Assembly (NCBI RefSeq): GCF_001655055.1
Contig: NZ_LXEW01000016.1
Coordinates: 1 to 64,000, forward strand
Length of the DNA stretch: 64,000 nt
DNA from: Providencia heimbachae ATCC 35613
GTDB taxonomy: Bacteria; Pseudomonadota; Gammaproteobacteria; Enterobacterales; Enterobacteriaceae
Direction: 5' to 3'
In this document: in pieces, positions 1 to 12,923 of the stretch
How the letters are laid out: the number at the start of each line of letters is the position of its first letter
Numbering within the stretch: the first letter of the stretch is position 1
Translations under genes and position numbers: made by a program
The notes under the pieces: generated by a model
Told to the model about the DNA's origin: nothing
Seen by the model: only the letters and a program-made list of their open reading frames with translations
Databases searched by the model: none

Positions 1-264
1 TACAGCCCGAAGAATTAATGAGTCATATCCTAAATAATTCGAGTTGTAGGTAGGCGGCAAGTGAAGATATCTTGGGGAGCATACATAAGTATGTGACCCA
101 AGTAGCTAAATGTAGCCAACACCCCTACAGCTCGAAGAATTAATGAGTCATATCCTAAATAATTCGAGTTGTAGGTAGGCGGCAAGTGAAGATATCTTGG
201 GGAGCATACATAAGTATGTGACCCAAGTAGCTAAATGTAGCCAACACCCCTACAGCTCGAAGTA
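1..264. repeat. Tandem ERIC (enterobacterial repetitive intergenic consensus) elements
   Basis: A 125-bp unit occurs twice head to tail (1-125 and 126-250), nearly identical, and a third copy is cut off after about 14 bases (251-264). Each unit carries the ERIC hallmarks: a GTGAAG start, a central CATACATAAGTATGTGACC palindrome, and a GTAGCCAACA block near the end, and its length matches the usual 126-127 bp. ERIC elements are non-autonomous palindromic repeats that fold into long hairpins in RNA. Here they lie just upstream of pflA, where they would be in the mRNA 5' region or in the pflB-pflA gap. Confidence 0.85.
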
Positions 265-289
265 TGACGGATATTTTGGAGTACCTGCT

Positions 290-1078
290 ATGTCGACAAC
301 AACAATTCCTACTACTAATATTTCAACCACATCGCCTCCCGCAACGCTCGGTCGAATTCACTCATTCGAATCCTGCGGCACTGTTGATGGTCCTGGCATA
401 CGCTTTATTGTTTTCTTTCAAGGCTGCTTGATGCGCTGCCTGTATTGCCATAACCGCGATACATGGGATACACATACAGGTAAAATTGTTACTGTTGATG
501 AATTGATGCAAGAAGCTGTCACCTATCGCCATTTTATGAATGCCACAGGGGGTGGTGTTACTGCGTCCGGTGGTGAGGCGATTTTACAAGCTGAGTTTGT
601 GCGTGATTGGTTTCGTGCCTGTAAAAAAGAGAATATCCATACCTGCTTAGATACCAATGGCTTTGTCCGCCGTTATGATCCCGTCATTGATGAATTACTG
701 GATGTCACTGACTTAGTGATGCTTGATTTAAAACAAATTGATGATGAAATACATCAAAAATTAGTTGGCGTCTCTAACCATCGCACTCTTGAATTTGCAC
801 GCTACATAGCAAAACGCAATCAAAAAACATGGGTACGGTATGTTGTTGTTCCCGGTTGGAGTGATGATGACCACTCCGTGCATTTACTCGGCGAATTCAC
901 CAAAGAGATGAGTAATATCGAAAAATTCGAATTATTACCTTACCATGAGCTTGGTAAACATAAATGGGAAACCATGGGTGAAGAGTATAAGCTCGATGGC
1001 GTGAAACCCCCATCAAAAGCGGTGATGGAGCGCGTTAAAAGTATTCTTGAAAGCTACGGCCATAAAGTTATTTATTAA
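290..1078 (+). CDS. pflA: Pyruvate formate-lyase-activating enzyme (radical SAM)
   Basis: PflA uses S-adenosylmethionine and a [4Fe-4S] cluster to install the glycyl radical on pyruvate formate-lyase, for anaerobic pyruvate cleavage in the cytoplasm. The radical SAM motif CX3CX2C is seen at Cys46, Cys50 and Cys53, and the protein matches E. coli PflA throughout from GRIHSFES to the end. The chosen ATG follows a weak TTGGAG; an upstream in-frame ATG at 197 would translate ERIC repeat sequence and is rejected. From 290 the product is 262 residues, against 246 in E. coli. The extra N-terminal segment of about 16 residues is Ser/Thr/Pro rich. pflB is expected upstream, outside the window. The only uncertainty is the start. 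Confidence 0.95.
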   Translation: MSTTTIPTTNISTTSPPATLGRIHSFESCGTVDGPGIRFIVFFQGCLMRCLYCHNRDTWDTHTGKIVTVDELMQEAVTYRHFMNATGGGVTASGGEAILQAEFVRDWFRACKKENIHTCLDTNGFVRRYDPVIDELLDVTDLVMLDLKQIDDEIHQKLVGVSNHRTLEFARYIAKRNQKTWVRYVVVPGWSDDDHSVHLLGEFTKEMSNIEKFELLPYHELGKHKWETMGEEYKLDGVKPPSKAVMERVKSILESYGHKVIY

Positions 1079-1447
1079 TAAACTTCATACTAATAGTAAA
1101 ACTGCAATCATTAATGGTACGAATATACCCCCCATATTTGTACCATTATTTGATTTACAGTAATTACCAAACATAGAACCGCCATATAAATAGAATATAA
1201 AGCTAGCTGTCCCGCCATAGTGTTCATAAAATCTCCATTTCTATATAAACAACCTGAAGAAATTGTTTATGTAGAAATATTTAATCAAAAATACCTTACC
1301 AGAATAGTCTGCTTTATAATGTGTCGCACTTTCTGCATAATCGCGTCTATAAATCGATTATTGATAAATTTATTAAAAATATTGATATCTAGAATAATTA
1401 CATTGTTTTTACACTACAACTCATTACTTATAGGTTCCTTCTCTATC
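1079..1447. other. Intergenic region pflA to BPSS1780-family gene
   Basis: About 370 AT-rich bases with no recognised gene. On the minus strand there is one possible short ORF at 1111-1227 (see separate entry). An overlapping minus-strand frame without a start codon also reads like a short membrane protein tail rich in Gly and Asn, which could mean a decayed small gene. The promoter of the downstream membrane-protein gene probably lies in its right half. Confidence 0.4.
1111..1227 (-). CDS. Possible 38-residue small hydrophobic protein
   Basis: A minus-strand ATG at 1227 is preceded by GGAG with a five-base spacer, and opens 38 codons ending in TAA. The product is mostly hydrophobic in its middle (residues 7-25), as in small membrane proteins. 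I do not recognise it. The overlapping frame also looks protein-like (Gly-Gly-Ser-Met-Phe-Gly-Asn stretch followed by a hydrophobic C-terminus) but has no start, so the locus may instead be a frameshifted remnant. Kept at low confidence. Confidence 0.2.
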   Translation of the reverse strand: MNTMAGQLALYSIYMAVLCLVITVNQIMVQIWGVYSYH

Positions 1448-2293
1448 ATGAATAACGAAAATTTTAATGCGGGTAACACACCTGCACCGACAAACAATGC
1501 ACCATTAGATACGCTTACCTTCCTTAAAGAACCTCGTGCCGTTGATGCCGGCGAAGGTGTTAACTGGATTAGCCAATCATGGGCGCTGGTTAAAGAAAAG
1601 CTAGGTATGTGGATCCTGATAAACATCGTGTTATTTGCATTGATATTTATCATTTCAATGATCCCATTTTTAAATCTACTAATCACTTTTATTACCCCAA
1701 TTTTTCTTGGTGGTATTATTGCGATTTGTGAAAATCAACGTAAAACAGGCCAAGCTGAAATTGGACTACTGTTCGCTGGCTTTCAACAAAAATTTAGTAC
1801 GTTATTTGCCGTCGGTGCAATTAACTTTGCCGCTAATCTTGTTGGTATGATCATTGCCTTTATTATTGGTGGCTCTGCTATTTTCGGTCTATTAATGGAA
1901 AATAACCAATATGGTGGCCCATCTGATGCAGCAATATTAGCGTCTTCAGGTACATTCATCTTGGCGGGTATTGTAATGGCAATTGCAGCCCTTGTCGGTA
2001 CTGCGCTAACTTGGTTTGCACCTGCACTGGTTATGAACCATGAATTCAAAGTAGGTGAAGCTATTTCAGCAAGCCTTCAAGCCGTTAAGAAAAATATTCT
2101 TCCTGGTATTTTATTCTTTATTGTGATTGCTATTCTACTTGTTGTTTCAGCGATTCCTTTAGGCTTAGGTTTACTTATCTCTATGCCAATTATGTATGCA
2201 ACATACTACAGCACTTACCGCAGCTTGTTTTTTTCTGAAGTAAAACAGAATCAAAATACGCAAGCACCACAAAATAATTCTATTATTCAATAA
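1448..2293 (+). CDS. BPSS1780-family inner-membrane protein
   Basis: The predicted protein has 281 residues. A polar Asn/Pro-rich N-terminus of about 35 residues precedes the EPRAVDAGEGVNWI segment that opens the BPSS1780 family core (family name recalled, function unknown). Five to six hydrophobic membrane segments follow, and the C-terminus is Gln/Asn rich. The ATG at 1448 is preferred; reading the frame from 1220 adds 76 residues of AT-rich, non-protein-like sequence. The gene stands alone, with an intrinsic terminator 50 bases downstream. Family assignment is fairly sure and the biological role is unknown. Confidence 0.75.
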   Translation: MNNENFNAGNTPAPTNNAPLDTLTFLKEPRAVDAGEGVNWISQSWALVKEKLGMWILINIVLFALIFIISMIPFLNLLITFITPIFLGGIIAICENQRKTGQAEIGLLFAGFQQKFSTLFAVGAINFAANLVGMIIAFIIGGSAIFGLLMENNQYGGPSDAAILASSGTFILAGIVMAIAALVGTALTWFAPALVMNHEFKVGEAISASLQAVKKNILPGILFFIVIAILLVVSAIPLGLGLLISMPIMYATYYSTYRSLFFSEVKQNQNTQAPQNNSIIQ

Positions 2294-2342
2294 GTGTTAT
2301 TTGGTTCGTAAAAACCAATCACTCAATTAAATAATATTGATT

Positions 2343-2379
2343 AAAAAGCGGGTGAAAATTTATTTTCCCCGCTTTTTCT
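2343..2379 (+). terminator. Intrinsic terminator of the BPSS1780-family gene
   Basis: Inverted repeat AAAAAGCGGG / CCCGCTTTTT with an A/T-rich loop, ending in a T run. It lies about 50 bases after the stop codon at 2293. Confidence 0.75.
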
Positions 2380-2417
2380 TATCAAAAACTGAGTCAAAAT
2401 AACTACCGTCTATTTTA

Positions 2418-3099
2418 GGATCGAGTAGGAGACGGGATCGCTCCCGTCGTCCTCTCACACCACCGTACGTACGGTTCCGTATACGGCGGTTCCTGTCTGT
2501 ATCGAACGTGTTCAATACATGAGTCTGTTTCGTGCATCGTGTCGCCGGTTAACGTTGAGAACACCGCAAACATCGCCCAGGTTTCCGACCCTTCTTGTTT
2601 ATTTGTCGGCACAATGATTATTCATTGCCTTGTGTTCCGATAACTCGAGAGCACGCGTGACTTGCCGCTCGTGACAGGTTCAGCCCTTCATGATGTCGGT
2701 TTTACATCACTACTACGGCCTCTGCTGACTTCTGTTGCCCCATTCCGACACTTCACAGCGCCAGTAGCTCTTGGCAGGGCTACAGATCTCCCGAGGTAAT
2801 TCGCGCGACCTTCCTGCCTATGTCTGTCGGCTCTACGTCACAGCGTTCCGTATAAGTATTGGGCGTTGACGATATTGGCCGCCTTACCCCGCTGCACCGC
2901 CTAAACCGCTTCCTGTTCGTCAGACCGGCATTTTGCTTTCAGCTTCCTTCAGATTTCACCTCGCGATGAACACCCTTGCCGTTCAGCTAACACTTCCCCT
3001 TATCGGGCGTGTAGAGGACTTTCACCTCCAAGTCGCCTGTTTGCCACCACAGCGAACAGACAGAGCCAATCAAGGCGCTACGCGCCATGCTCGGCGCAC
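2418..3099 (-). mobile_element. ORF-less group IIC intron
   Basis: Read on the minus strand, the element starts at 3099 with GTGCGCC, fitting the GUGYG 5' consensus. It carries the conserved GGAGGTGAAAGTCC block of domain I near 3025. It ends with a domain V hairpin (about 2459-2493; nine-pair basal stem holding a CGC triad, the class C form) and a domain VI hairpin (about 2419-2455) with the bulged-A context CCTACTCGAT. It begins one base after the T-tract of the serS terminator, the usual target of class C introns. The length of about 680 bases leaves no room for the usual reverse transcriptase/maturase of about 420 codons, and no such frame is present. Base composition is clearly more GC-rich than the surroundings. 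Mobility would need a maturase in trans. Exact 3' end is plus or minus a few bases. Confidence 0.82.
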
Positions 3100-3100
3100 C

Positions 3101-3130
3101 AAAAAAAACCGCCACTAAAAGTGACGGTTC
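3101..3130 (-). terminator. Intrinsic terminator of serS
   Basis: On the minus strand: AACCGTCAC, loop TTTT, AGTGGCGGTT, then a run of T residues that abuts the 5' end of the group IIC intron. It lies about 50 bases after the serS stop codon. Confidence 0.9.
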
Positions 3131-3177
3131 GATTCGGATTAGACAATTAACAGGCAATGATTCAATCATTACTTCTA

Positions 3178-4473
<1,296 letters not shown>

Positions 4474-4676
4474 TTATCCTGTGATTCTTGTGAGTTAATG
4501 ATACACCCTTAATCCTTCAATTTTCTTGAGCATTGTATTCACTCAGCTACCTGAATCACACTGTTTATGGTGGTTTTCAGCTATTTTCTCGCTTTGTATC
4601 TACAAGCAAATTGAATTACTTCGGGTATAGATAAATATAATCTATTTGATATTACAACCTTACCGCATTGCCCACA

Positions 4677-6020
4677 TTAGCGATAGCGTTTTGTGGCGCT
4701 AATTTGATCCTGTTGGGCTAACCAGTCGAGTTTTTCTGCAATTTTAGTTTCAAGCCCACGGCGGGTTGGATAGTAATATTGCGTATTTTTCATTGATTCA
4801 GGAAAATAATTTTCACCCGCCGCATAAGCATTTATTTCATCGTGGGCGTAGCGATACTCTTTTCCTGCGCCAAGCTCTTTAAGTAGCTTAGTCGGTGCAT
4901 TTCTTAAGTGCTCTGGCACGTCGTAATCAGGCTGCATTTGTGCATCTTTAATTGCTGCTTTATACGCGGTATAAACCGCATTGCTTTTTGGTGCGCAAGC
5001 TAGATAGACAATCGCTTGGGCAATAGCGCGTTCACCTTCGGCTGGTCCAACTCGCGTAAAACAATCCCATGCAGAGATTGCAACTTGCATTGCACGTGGA
5101 TCAGCATTCCCCACATCTTCGGATGCAATCGCTAGCAAACGGCGAGCAACATACAAAGGATCGCCGCCTGCGGTAATTATTCGAGCATACCAATATAATG
5201 CAGCATCCGGTGCTGACCCTCTCACCGACTTATGCAGAGCAGAAATCAAATCGTAATAACGATCGCCTTTGTTATCAAAGCGCGCAGTACGTTCCCCACT
5301 CACTTCTTTAAGTAAATCAGCTGTTAAGATACGTTGCCCTTGGCTATCTGCTTCGGCCATATCGGCCATCATTTCCAGCAGATTGAGTGAACGCCTTGCA
5401 TCACCATTAACCAGTTGTGCAATCATTTTTCGCGTACTATCGGGTAGGATTATGTTTTGCCCACCCAAACCACGCGCTGTATCTGACATGGCTTGCAGCA
5501 ATACTTCTTCAATATCACTCTCTTCCAATGATTTCAGAAGATAAACTCTAGCGCGAGAAAGTAATGCTGAATTTAATTCGAAAGAGGGATTTTCTGTCGT
5601 GGCACCAATAAAAGTAATAGTGCCATCTTCGATATGCGGTAAAAAAGCATCTTGCTGGCTTTTATTGAAACGATGGACTTCATCAACAAATAAGATGGTT
5701 CTGCGTCCTGCACTTCGATTTTGTCGTGCCTTTTCTATCGACTCACGGATTTCTTTAATACCCGATGTGACTGCGGATATTCGTTCAATATCCGCCTGTG
5801 CATAATTGCCAATGATTTCAGCTAATGTTGTTTTACCTGTCCCTGGAGGTCCCCACAGAATCATTGAGTGTAAGTGGCCTGCTTTAATCGCTCGTGGTAA
5901 TGGCTTACCTTCGGCAAATAAATGCTTTTGACCAATATATTGCTCAAGAGACTCAGGCCGCATACGTGCAGCCAAAGGTTGAAATTCATTCTGTGAAAAA
6001 TCGAGCGACAGATTACCCAC
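4677..6020 (-). CDS. rarA: Replication-associated recombination protein A (AAA+ ATPase)
   Basis: RarA (MgsA) is a clamp-loader-like AAA+ protein that acts at stalled replication forks and on ssDNA gaps with SSB. The length of 447 residues equals E. coli. Visible motifs are Walker [10 protein letters not shown] near residue 57, Walker B FVDEVHRF near residue 112, and sensor 1 GATTENPS. The gene starts 20 bases after the lolA stop codon, and the lolA-rarA-serS order is the E. coli one, which suggests cotranscription with lolA. Confidence 0.97.
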   Translation of the reverse strand: MGNLSLDFSQNEFQPLAARMRPESLEQYIGQKHLFAEGKPLPRAIKAGHLHSMILWGPPGTGKTTLAEIIGNYAQADIERISAVTSGIKEIRESIEKARQNRSAGRRTILFVDEVHRFNKSQQDAFLPHIEDGTITFIGATTENPSFELNSALLSRARVYLLKSLEESDIEEVLLQAMSDTARGLGGQNIILPDSTRKMIAQLVNGDARRSLNLLEMMADMAEADSQGQRILTADLLKEVSGERTARFDNKGDRYYDLISALHKSVRGSAPDAALYWYARIITAGGDPLYVARRLLAIASEDVGNADPRAMQVAISAWDCFTRVGPAEGERAIAQAIVYLACAPKSNAVYTAYKAAIKDAQMQPDYDVPEHLRNAPTKLLKELGAGKEYRYAHDEINAYAAGENYFPESMKNTQYYYPTRRGLETKIAEKLDWLAQQDQISATKRYR

Positions 6021-6040
6021 GATACCCTCTTACGGCTTAA

Positions 6041-6655
6041 TTACTTAGCGCGTTGATCATCTAAGGTGACACCTTTTGGCGCTGTAAACTTAAATTTGTT
6101 TGCATCCACCTTGCCATTTTTTTGCTCTTTTAATTGATAGGCACTGGTTTGCCCATCTTGCTCCACCGCAGCAAATTTTTCGATTGTGCCTTGTGGTGAA
6201 ACGGTAATAGAGAAACGTTTTAAGGTTCCATTTGTCTGCTTAGGCTTTAGATCAAACGTATTGCCTTGCTGAATAATCGAGTACTGCTTCCAGTCTTGTG
6301 GATTATTCCGTGTAATTAATAAAAATGGCGTGTCTTGTGTGGCGTCCGATAGATTTGTTACTGTTACTTGCTCAACAAATGGGTTATAAAACCACAGATT
6401 TTTACCATCAGAAACTAAAACACTTTCGTCCGGAGAGGTCATATTCCAATTGAATAAATTCGGGCGCTCAAGCCATAACTCACCAACACCCTCTTGGATT
6501 AGATCGCCTTCAGGACTGGTGACTTTTTGTGAAAAACTGGCTTGAAAACTATTGACCTTATTCAGGCGTTCTTGAAGGTCTTGGCTCGCATCTGCTAGCA
6601 CTTGTCCGATACTTAAACTAAAGGCTAATGCGCCTAATAACATCATTTTTTTCAT
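6041..6655 (-). CDS. lolA: Periplasmic lipoprotein carrier LolA
   Basis: LolA takes outer-membrane lipoproteins from the LolCDE transporter and carries them across the periplasm to LolB. The protein has 204 residues. A Sec signal peptide is evident at residues 1-21 (Lys-Lys, then hydrophobic core, then an Ala-type cleavage site near VLA-DAS). The mature part matches the LolA beta-barrel fold, with conserved segments [10 protein letters not shown] and [11 protein letters not shown]. It sits between ftsK and rarA as in E. coli. The gap to ftsK is 107 bases. Confidence 0.97.
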   Translation of the reverse strand: MKKMMLLGALAFSLSIGQVLADASQDLQERLNKVNSFQASFSQKVTSPEGDLIQEGVGELWLERPNLFNWNMTSPDESVLVSDGKNLWFYNPFVEQVTVTNLSDATQDTPFLLITRNNPQDWKQYSIIQQGNTFDLKPKQTNGTLKRFSITVSPQGTIEKFAAVEQDGQTSAYQLKEQKNGKVDANKFKFTAPKGVTLDDQRAK

Positions 6656-6762
6656 TGAAAAAAGACCTTAAATTTATACCTCAAGAGGCGTTACGACTTT
6701 ATACACTGCTTAAATTAAGCCGGCAATTAGCACATTAATTTATTAATGTGCTAATTGTATTT

Positions 6763-9700
6763 TTAGTGCCCCATTGAAGGTGGAGCAAGTACCTCGCGAT
6801 TACCATTGTGTCCCGGTTCGCTAACAATTTGTTGCGCTTCCATCTGTTCGACAATGCGAGCCGCGCGATTATACCCAATTCGAAATTGGCGCTGAACACC
6901 TGAAATTGACACTCTTTGTTTTTCAACCACAAACTCTACGGCTTGATCAAATAGTGGGTCGAGCTCTTCTTCTCCGCTATCATAGCCACCACCGCCTTCG
7001 CTATCATCGCTACAGCTCGTGATGCTATCAATATATTGAGGTTTACCCCGTGCTTTCCAATCATTAACCACGGCATGAACCTCTTGGTCACGCACAAATG
7101 CACCATGTACACGCACTGGAATTGAGGAGTTTGGTGGTAGATAGAGCATATCCCCCATTCCTAATAACGATTCTGCACCGCTTTGATCAAGGATAGTACG
7201 CGAGTCAATTTTGCTGGAAACGGTAAACGCGATACGTGTTGGAATATTGGCTTTAATCAGCCCAGTAATAATATCGACTGAAGGTCGTTGAGTCGCCAAT
7301 ACCAAGTGAATACCTGCCGCACGAGCCTTTTGTGCCAAGCGAGCAATCAGCTCTTCCACTTTTTTACCCGCAGTCATCATTAAGTCTGCGAACTCATCAA
7401 CCATAACCACAATGTAAGGTTCTTTTTTCAGCATTGGATGTTCTATTGCCATGCTGTCACTTGGTTTCCAATGTGGGTCTGGAATTGGACGCCCCATCTC
7501 TTCAGCCGCTTTAATTTTTTCATTGTAGCCGGCAAGATTACGGACACCAAGCGCTGACATTAATTTGTAGCGGCGTTCCATTTCATTGACACACCAGCGC
7601 AAAGCATTTGCCGCATCTTTCATGTCCGTTACAACATCAGTCAATAGATGTGGGATACCTTCATAAATAGAAAGTTCCAACATTTTCGGATCTATCATGA
7701 TAAAACGAACATCTTCAGGTTTCGATTTATACAAAATACTCAGGATCATGGCATTGACCCCGACTGATTTACCCGAACCGGTCGTACCTGCAACTAATAA
7801 GTGAGGCATCTTAGCTAAATCAGCAACAACAGGATCCCCTTCAATATCTTTACCTAAAACGATAGTTAGTGGGGATGGATTTTTCCTGAAATCATCACAA
7901 TCTAAAACTTCGCTTAAATAAACCGTTTGGCGCTTATCATTTGGTAGCTCAAGCCCAACATACGGTTTACCTGGTATGACTTCAACAACCCTGACCGCCG
8001 TGGTAGAAAGTGAACGGGCAAGGTCTTTGGATAATGTTGAAATACGCGCTGCTTTTACCCCTGGTGCTAAATCTAGCTCAAAACGCGTGATAACAGGTCC
8101 CGGAGAAAAACCGACCACTTCAGCTTTGACGCGATAATCATTTAAACGCGCCTCAATAAGACGGGCAGTTTGCTCTAATTTGAACATATCTACCGGCTCT
8201 TCCTGCTCTGGTGGGCTGGCGAGCAAGTCCAAAGAAGGCATAGGTGTTGTTGGTTTAGGTAATGGCTGATCATTACGCACCAAAAATGGATGGAATAGAC
8301 TATCCTGCTGTGGCTGCTGTGGCTGCTGTGGCTGCTGTGGCTGCTGTGGCTGCTGTGGCTGCTGTGGCTGCTGTGGCTGCTGTGGCTGCTGTGGCTGCTG
8401 TGGCTGCTGTGGCTGCGCAAAAGTATGAGACGGAGTAGAAACATTGCCAAGCTCTGTTTCAACTTTATTTGTTGTATTCACAGACTGTGATTGTTCAGGC
8501 ACCGCATTAAATGATGGCATAAATAGTGGTGTTGCTGGTTCATCATTCACTAGATCGTCGACGGGTGAGAAGCTATCTAACACGGAAAATTCTTTGCTCA
8601 AATCGATTCTAGGTTCGAAATCATGAATATCATCATCAGATTGAGCTGAAAATGTGAGATTATCGACAGTGTCTGAGTACTCAATTGGCGCCGCTGGTGG
8701 GATTGTATGTGTCGTCGTTGAAAACGCAGAGGTTGCCGATGGCCAACGATGTTCAATTTGCGGTTGGTTCAGTCGTGTATCCGGTGCTTTTTCGGGTTCT
8801 ATTGGCTCATTTTCCGTTGCCTGTACTGACGTTAAGGGTTGAGCTTCATAGTCAGTTTCATCTATCTCACCATAGCGACCGCGCTGCTGCTCCATAAACT
8901 GAGCCCGCAGCATGTCATCTTGTTCATTTTCATCAACCTGCTGCTGTTGATTATCATCACTTGAAGACCATTGCTGATAAGTTTGCTCACGCAGTGAGGC
9001 TTCTTCTTGGCGTCGTTGCATTTCTGCATCGCGTTGTGACGGAATGTGGATCCCATACAGTTCTCGACGTGTTGGTAAGCGCACCGGATTTGGACGTGGT
9101 AATTCCGGCTCTGCATTTTGTTTAACTTGCGCATGACGTTCAAGAGCAGAAATAGAAATACCCGCAGCGGCTAAAGCGGCGGGATCTGCAATTCGATCCG
9201 TCACTGAAGGTATACTCATTTCTGGGATGACATCATTGACCATTGGCGCAGGGACAAATGCTGAAGGTACTCTTGGCGACTCGATTGTATTTGGCTGAGA
9301 GACCTCATTGGAAAAATGATTTTGTTCAGGGTGTATTACCGGCTCAGTCGTAGCGTGTGGCTGAAATTGCTGATTAAACTCATTTTTTTCTGTAAATAAT
9401 GGCGGCTCAGTAAAATCATTATGCGGTTTAACTTCAGCATTTTCACTGTAGTGATTATCCGCTTGTGACTGGTGAGCTTGTTCAGCGCGATAATCATCTG
9501 GAACTTCAAAATGGTAGGTACTTTGTTCTTCTACTGCAGAGAATGCGGGTATTTGTTCTTCTGATGCAGTCCACTGCGGTTGAGTTTCTGTTGCTACTTG
9601 AGCAAGTGACGACTCGTTGGGGATATTTTCACTGACCACAGATTGTGTATTATCGACTTGAGAAATGACTTCATCATTAACAAGTTCCGCAACCGTAGGT

Positions 9701-10443
9701 GCAGAAAATAGCACATCATCTTCATCAATAAGATGTGCATCGTGATTAGCTTGGCGTTCCGCCTCTTGAGCACGTTGCAGCGCATCTTCCGTTTCCTCTA
9801 CATCGTAATCGTCGAGGTCATCCCCTCTCGCACGGTTCGTTATTAAGGTGATAGGAAGCAAAATAGCAGCACCGATTTTTTCAGCGATGGTGAGCCATGA
9901 CCACCCTGTAAACAATGTAAAGCTGATTGCCCATAAAAATAAGAGCGCTAACGTCGCACCTAACGAATTAAACCAAGGCATTATAGCGTTACTAAAGACA
10001 CTACCAATAACGCCACCAGAGGCAAAGTTAGGCAGGTCATCAAAGTTAAGAGCCGCTAAACCACAAGAGGATAGGATCAGGGCTAAGCCACCAATTAAGC
10101 GTAATGATAACGAGAAAAAATCAATATAACGGCGCTGGCTTTCATAATGGTAAATCGCCCAACAACCGAGTAGCAACAACGGCGGGATAGCAAAAGCAAG
10201 AATACCAAACGCTGAAAATAGGATATCTGCACTCCAAGACCCTACACTACCCCCTAAGTTTTTAACTGGCGCATTCCATGTTGTTTGTGACCAGCTTGGG
10301 TCTGACGGGCTAAAACTCATCAAAGCAACCATTAAAAAGATGGCACAGAGGCAAATCGCGAGCAAAATAACCTCTAATAGCCGTCTTCCGCTACTTAGCT
10401 TTTTAAATTTAATGTATTTATCTTCTGTATATTCTTGGCTCAT
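6763..10443 (-). CDS. ftsK: DNA translocase FtsK
   Basis: FtsK couples septation to chromosome unlinking: it pumps DNA toward dif and activates XerCD recombination. The start is set at [10 protein letters not shown] (10443), which aligns with E. coli; the frame continues 28 codons upstream without homology. Product 1226 residues. Four to five N-terminal membrane helices lie within about residues 20-210. A long low-complexity Pro/Gln/acidic linker follows, with a block of QQP repeats (about 677-713) encoded by twelve 9-bp units. The RecA-like motor has Walker A GTTGSGKS near 888 and Walker [13 protein letters not shown]. The C-terminal winged-helix gamma domain, which reads KOPS and touches XerD, ends the protein. 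Shorter than E. coli (1329) because of the linker. Confidence 0.97.
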   Translation of the reverse strand: MSQEYTEDKYIKFKKLSSGRRLLEVILLAICLCAIFLMVALMSFSPSDPSWSQTTWNAPVKNLGGSVGSWSADILFSAFGILAFAIPPLLLLGCWAIYHYESQRRYIDFFSLSLRLIGGLALILSSCGLAALNFDDLPNFASGGVIGSVFSNAIMPWFNSLGATLALLFLWAISFTLFTGWSWLTIAEKIGAAILLPITLITNRARGDDLDDYDVEETEDALQRAQEAERQANHDAHLIDEDDVLFSAPTVAELVNDEVISQVDNTQSVVSENIPNESSLAQVATETQPQWTASEEQIPAFSAVEEQSTYHFEVPDDYRAEQAHQSQADNHYSENAEVKPHNDFTEPPLFTEKNEFNQQFQPHATTEPVIHPEQNHFSNEVSQPNTIESPRVPSAFVPAPMVNDVIPEMSIPSVTDRIADPAALAAAGISISALERHAQVKQNAEPELPRPNPVRLPTRRELYGIHIPSQRDAEMQRRQEEASLREQTYQQWSSSDDNQQQQVDENEQDDMLRAQFMEQQRGRYGEIDETDYEAQPLTSVQATENEPIEPEKAPDTRLNQPQIEHRWPSATSAFSTTTHTIPPAAPIEYSDTVDNLTFSAQSDDDIHDFEPRIDLSKEFSVLDSFSPVDDLVNDEPATPLFMPSFNAVPEQSQSVNTTNKVETELGNVSTPSHTFAQPQQPQQPQQPQQPQQPQQPQQPQQPQQPQQPQQPQQDSLFHPFLVRNDQPLPKPTTPMPSLDLLASPPEQEEPVDMFKLEQTARLIEARLNDYRVKAEVVGFSPGPVITRFELDLAPGVKAARISTLSKDLARSLSTTAVRVVEVIPGKPYVGLELPNDKRQTVYLSEVLDCDDFRKNPSPLTIVLGKDIEGDPVVADLAKMPHLLVAGTTGSGKSVGVNAMILSILYKSKPEDVRFIMIDPKMLELSIYEGIPHLLTDVVTDMKDAANALRWCVNEMERRYKLMSALGVRNLAGYNEKIKAAEEMGRPIPDPHWKPSDSMAIEHPMLKKEPYIVVMVDEFADLMMTAGKKVEELIARLAQKARAAGIHLVLATQRPSVDIITGLIKANIPTRIAFTVSSKIDSRTILDQSGAESLLGMGDMLYLPPNSSIPVRVHGAFVRDQEVHAVVNDWKARGKPQYIDSITSCSDDSEGGGGYDSGEEELDPLFDQAVEFVVEKQRVSISGVQRQFRIGYNRAARIVEQMEAQQIVSEPGHNGNREVLAPPSMGH
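8305..8412. repeat. 9-bp tandem repeat, 12 units, inside ftsK
   Basis: Twelve uninterrupted copies of CTGCTGTGG (plus strand) encode repeated Gln-Gln-Pro in the FtsK linker on the minus strand. The unit is a multiple of three, so copy-number change lengthens or shortens the linker without a frameshift. The perfect identity of the units points to recent slippage. Confidence 0.97.
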
Positions 10444-10853
10444 TATTGCTTCTTTACTGACTAATGTTCTTTGTTCTCTTGGGGTTATTCTAGCATTAAT
10501 CACCGTCATATGCGTACTTTGCAGCAATTAAGGTAAATTCCCCTACCCGAGACACGATTGGATTCAGTATTTCATCTTACGAATGATGATTCAAATTCTA
10601 TTTGTCATCAAAACTCCTAAATATTTATAGCTTTATAATCAATAAATTGAAATGAAAATTTATTGATAGCCATAAGATAAACGTAAAAAAACGTCAATCA
10701 TACTAAGTTTGTCGTCTAGATAAGGGTTCAGTAACAAATACAATAGGAAAAAACGGGGACTTAAAACGGAACAACGCTGAGTAAACTCAGCGTTGAAACT
10801 GCAGTGCGACAACAAATTGGATTGCTGTGCTGAAAAAGGTTATCAAAGTACGA
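10444..10853. other. Intergenic region lrp to ftsK
   Basis: About 410 bases between lrp and ftsK, both on the minus strand. It holds a perfect 9-bp inverted repeat at 10773-10794 (AACGCTGAG, TTTA loop on the minus strand, CTCAGCGTT), the likely end of the lrp transcript, though the T run after it is broken. The AT-rich remainder should contain the ftsK promoter. No small gene was seen. Confidence 0.5.
10773..10794 (-). terminator. Probable lrp terminator hairpin
   Basis: Perfect 9-bp stem with a four-base loop, 60 bases after the lrp stop codon. The downstream minus-strand sequence GTTCCGTTTT is only partly T-rich, so termination efficiency is uncertain. Confidence 0.5.
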
Positions 10854-11348
10854 TTAGCGAGTTTTGATCACTAAACGGTTGCTTTGTTTAACTTCTTCCA
10901 TAACGACATAGGTACGAGTATCGTTGACGCCAGGCAGACGTAACAATGTTTCACCTAGCAGTTTACGATATGCGGACATATCAGGCACACGCGTTTTCAA
11001 CAGGTAGTCAAAATCACCAGAAACAAGGTGACATTCTTGAATTTCTTCAAGCTTTTGTACCGCAGTGTTGAATTGTTCGAAAACATCAGGTGCGCCACGG
11101 TTTAGTGTGATTTCAACAAACACTAACAGTGATGCATCAAGGTAATGTGGATTTAATAATGCCGTATACCCAGAAATAAATCCTTGTCTTTCCAAACGAC
11201 GAACACGCTCTAAACACGGTGTTGGTGAAAGCCCTACACGCTTAGATAATTCTACGTTAGAGATACGCCCGTCTTTTTGTAATTCGTTTAATATATTCCT
11301 GTCGATACGGTCAAGGTCTTTGCCAGGACGCTTTTTATTGTCAATCAT
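10854..11348 (-). CDS. lrp: Leucine-responsive regulatory protein
   Basis: Lrp is the global feast/famine regulator of amino-acid metabolism, transport and pili, binding DNA as octamers or hexadecamers with leucine as effector. The 164 residues match E. coli Lrp almost without change: winged HTH at about residues 12-70 (ISNVELSKRVGLSPTPCLERVRRLE) and the RAM/AsnC ligand domain at about 75-155. The large gap to the divergent trxB is typical for this heavily regulated gene. In this window sdaC-sdaB is a likely target, as in E. coli. Confidence 0.98.
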   Translation of the reverse strand: MIDNKKRPGKDLDRIDRNILNELQKDGRISNVELSKRVGLSPTPCLERVRRLERQGFISGYTALLNPHYLDASLLVFVEITLNRGAPDVFEQFNTAVQKLEEIQECHLVSGDFDYLLKTRVPDMSAYRKLLGETLLRLPGVNDTRTYVVMEEVKQSNRLVIKTR

Positions 11349-12844
<1,496 letters not shown>

Positions 12845-12893
12845 TTAGACTCATCATACTTCAGTTGCATGGTTGTTGACCGCGCACAACTCG

Positions 12894-12923
12894 CCGATGA
12901 ACATCGTTATCTATGTTCATCGG
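12894..12923 (+). terminator. Probable trxB terminator
   Basis: Inverted repeat CCGATGAACAT / ATGTTCATCGG with an eight-base loop, followed by the moderately T-rich ACTATCTTTGTTT, about 50 bases after the trxB stop. The preceding bases 12852-12890 resemble the end of an ERIC element. Confidence 0.65.

Noticed and set aside
2415-2612. 65-codon minus-strand ORF within the intron 3' half
   Set aside because: It reads through domains V and VI of the group IIC intron; its codons reflect RNA structure and not a protein.
8305-8412. Regular short repeats that could suggest a CRISPR or VNTR array
   Set aside because: Units are 9 bp with no spacers and lie inside the ftsK coding frame, so it is not a CRISPR array.
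8190-8462. Minus-strand frame rich in His-Ser-Ser repeats
   Set aside because: A frame-shifted shadow of the FtsK QQP repeat; the ftsK frame is clearly the real one.
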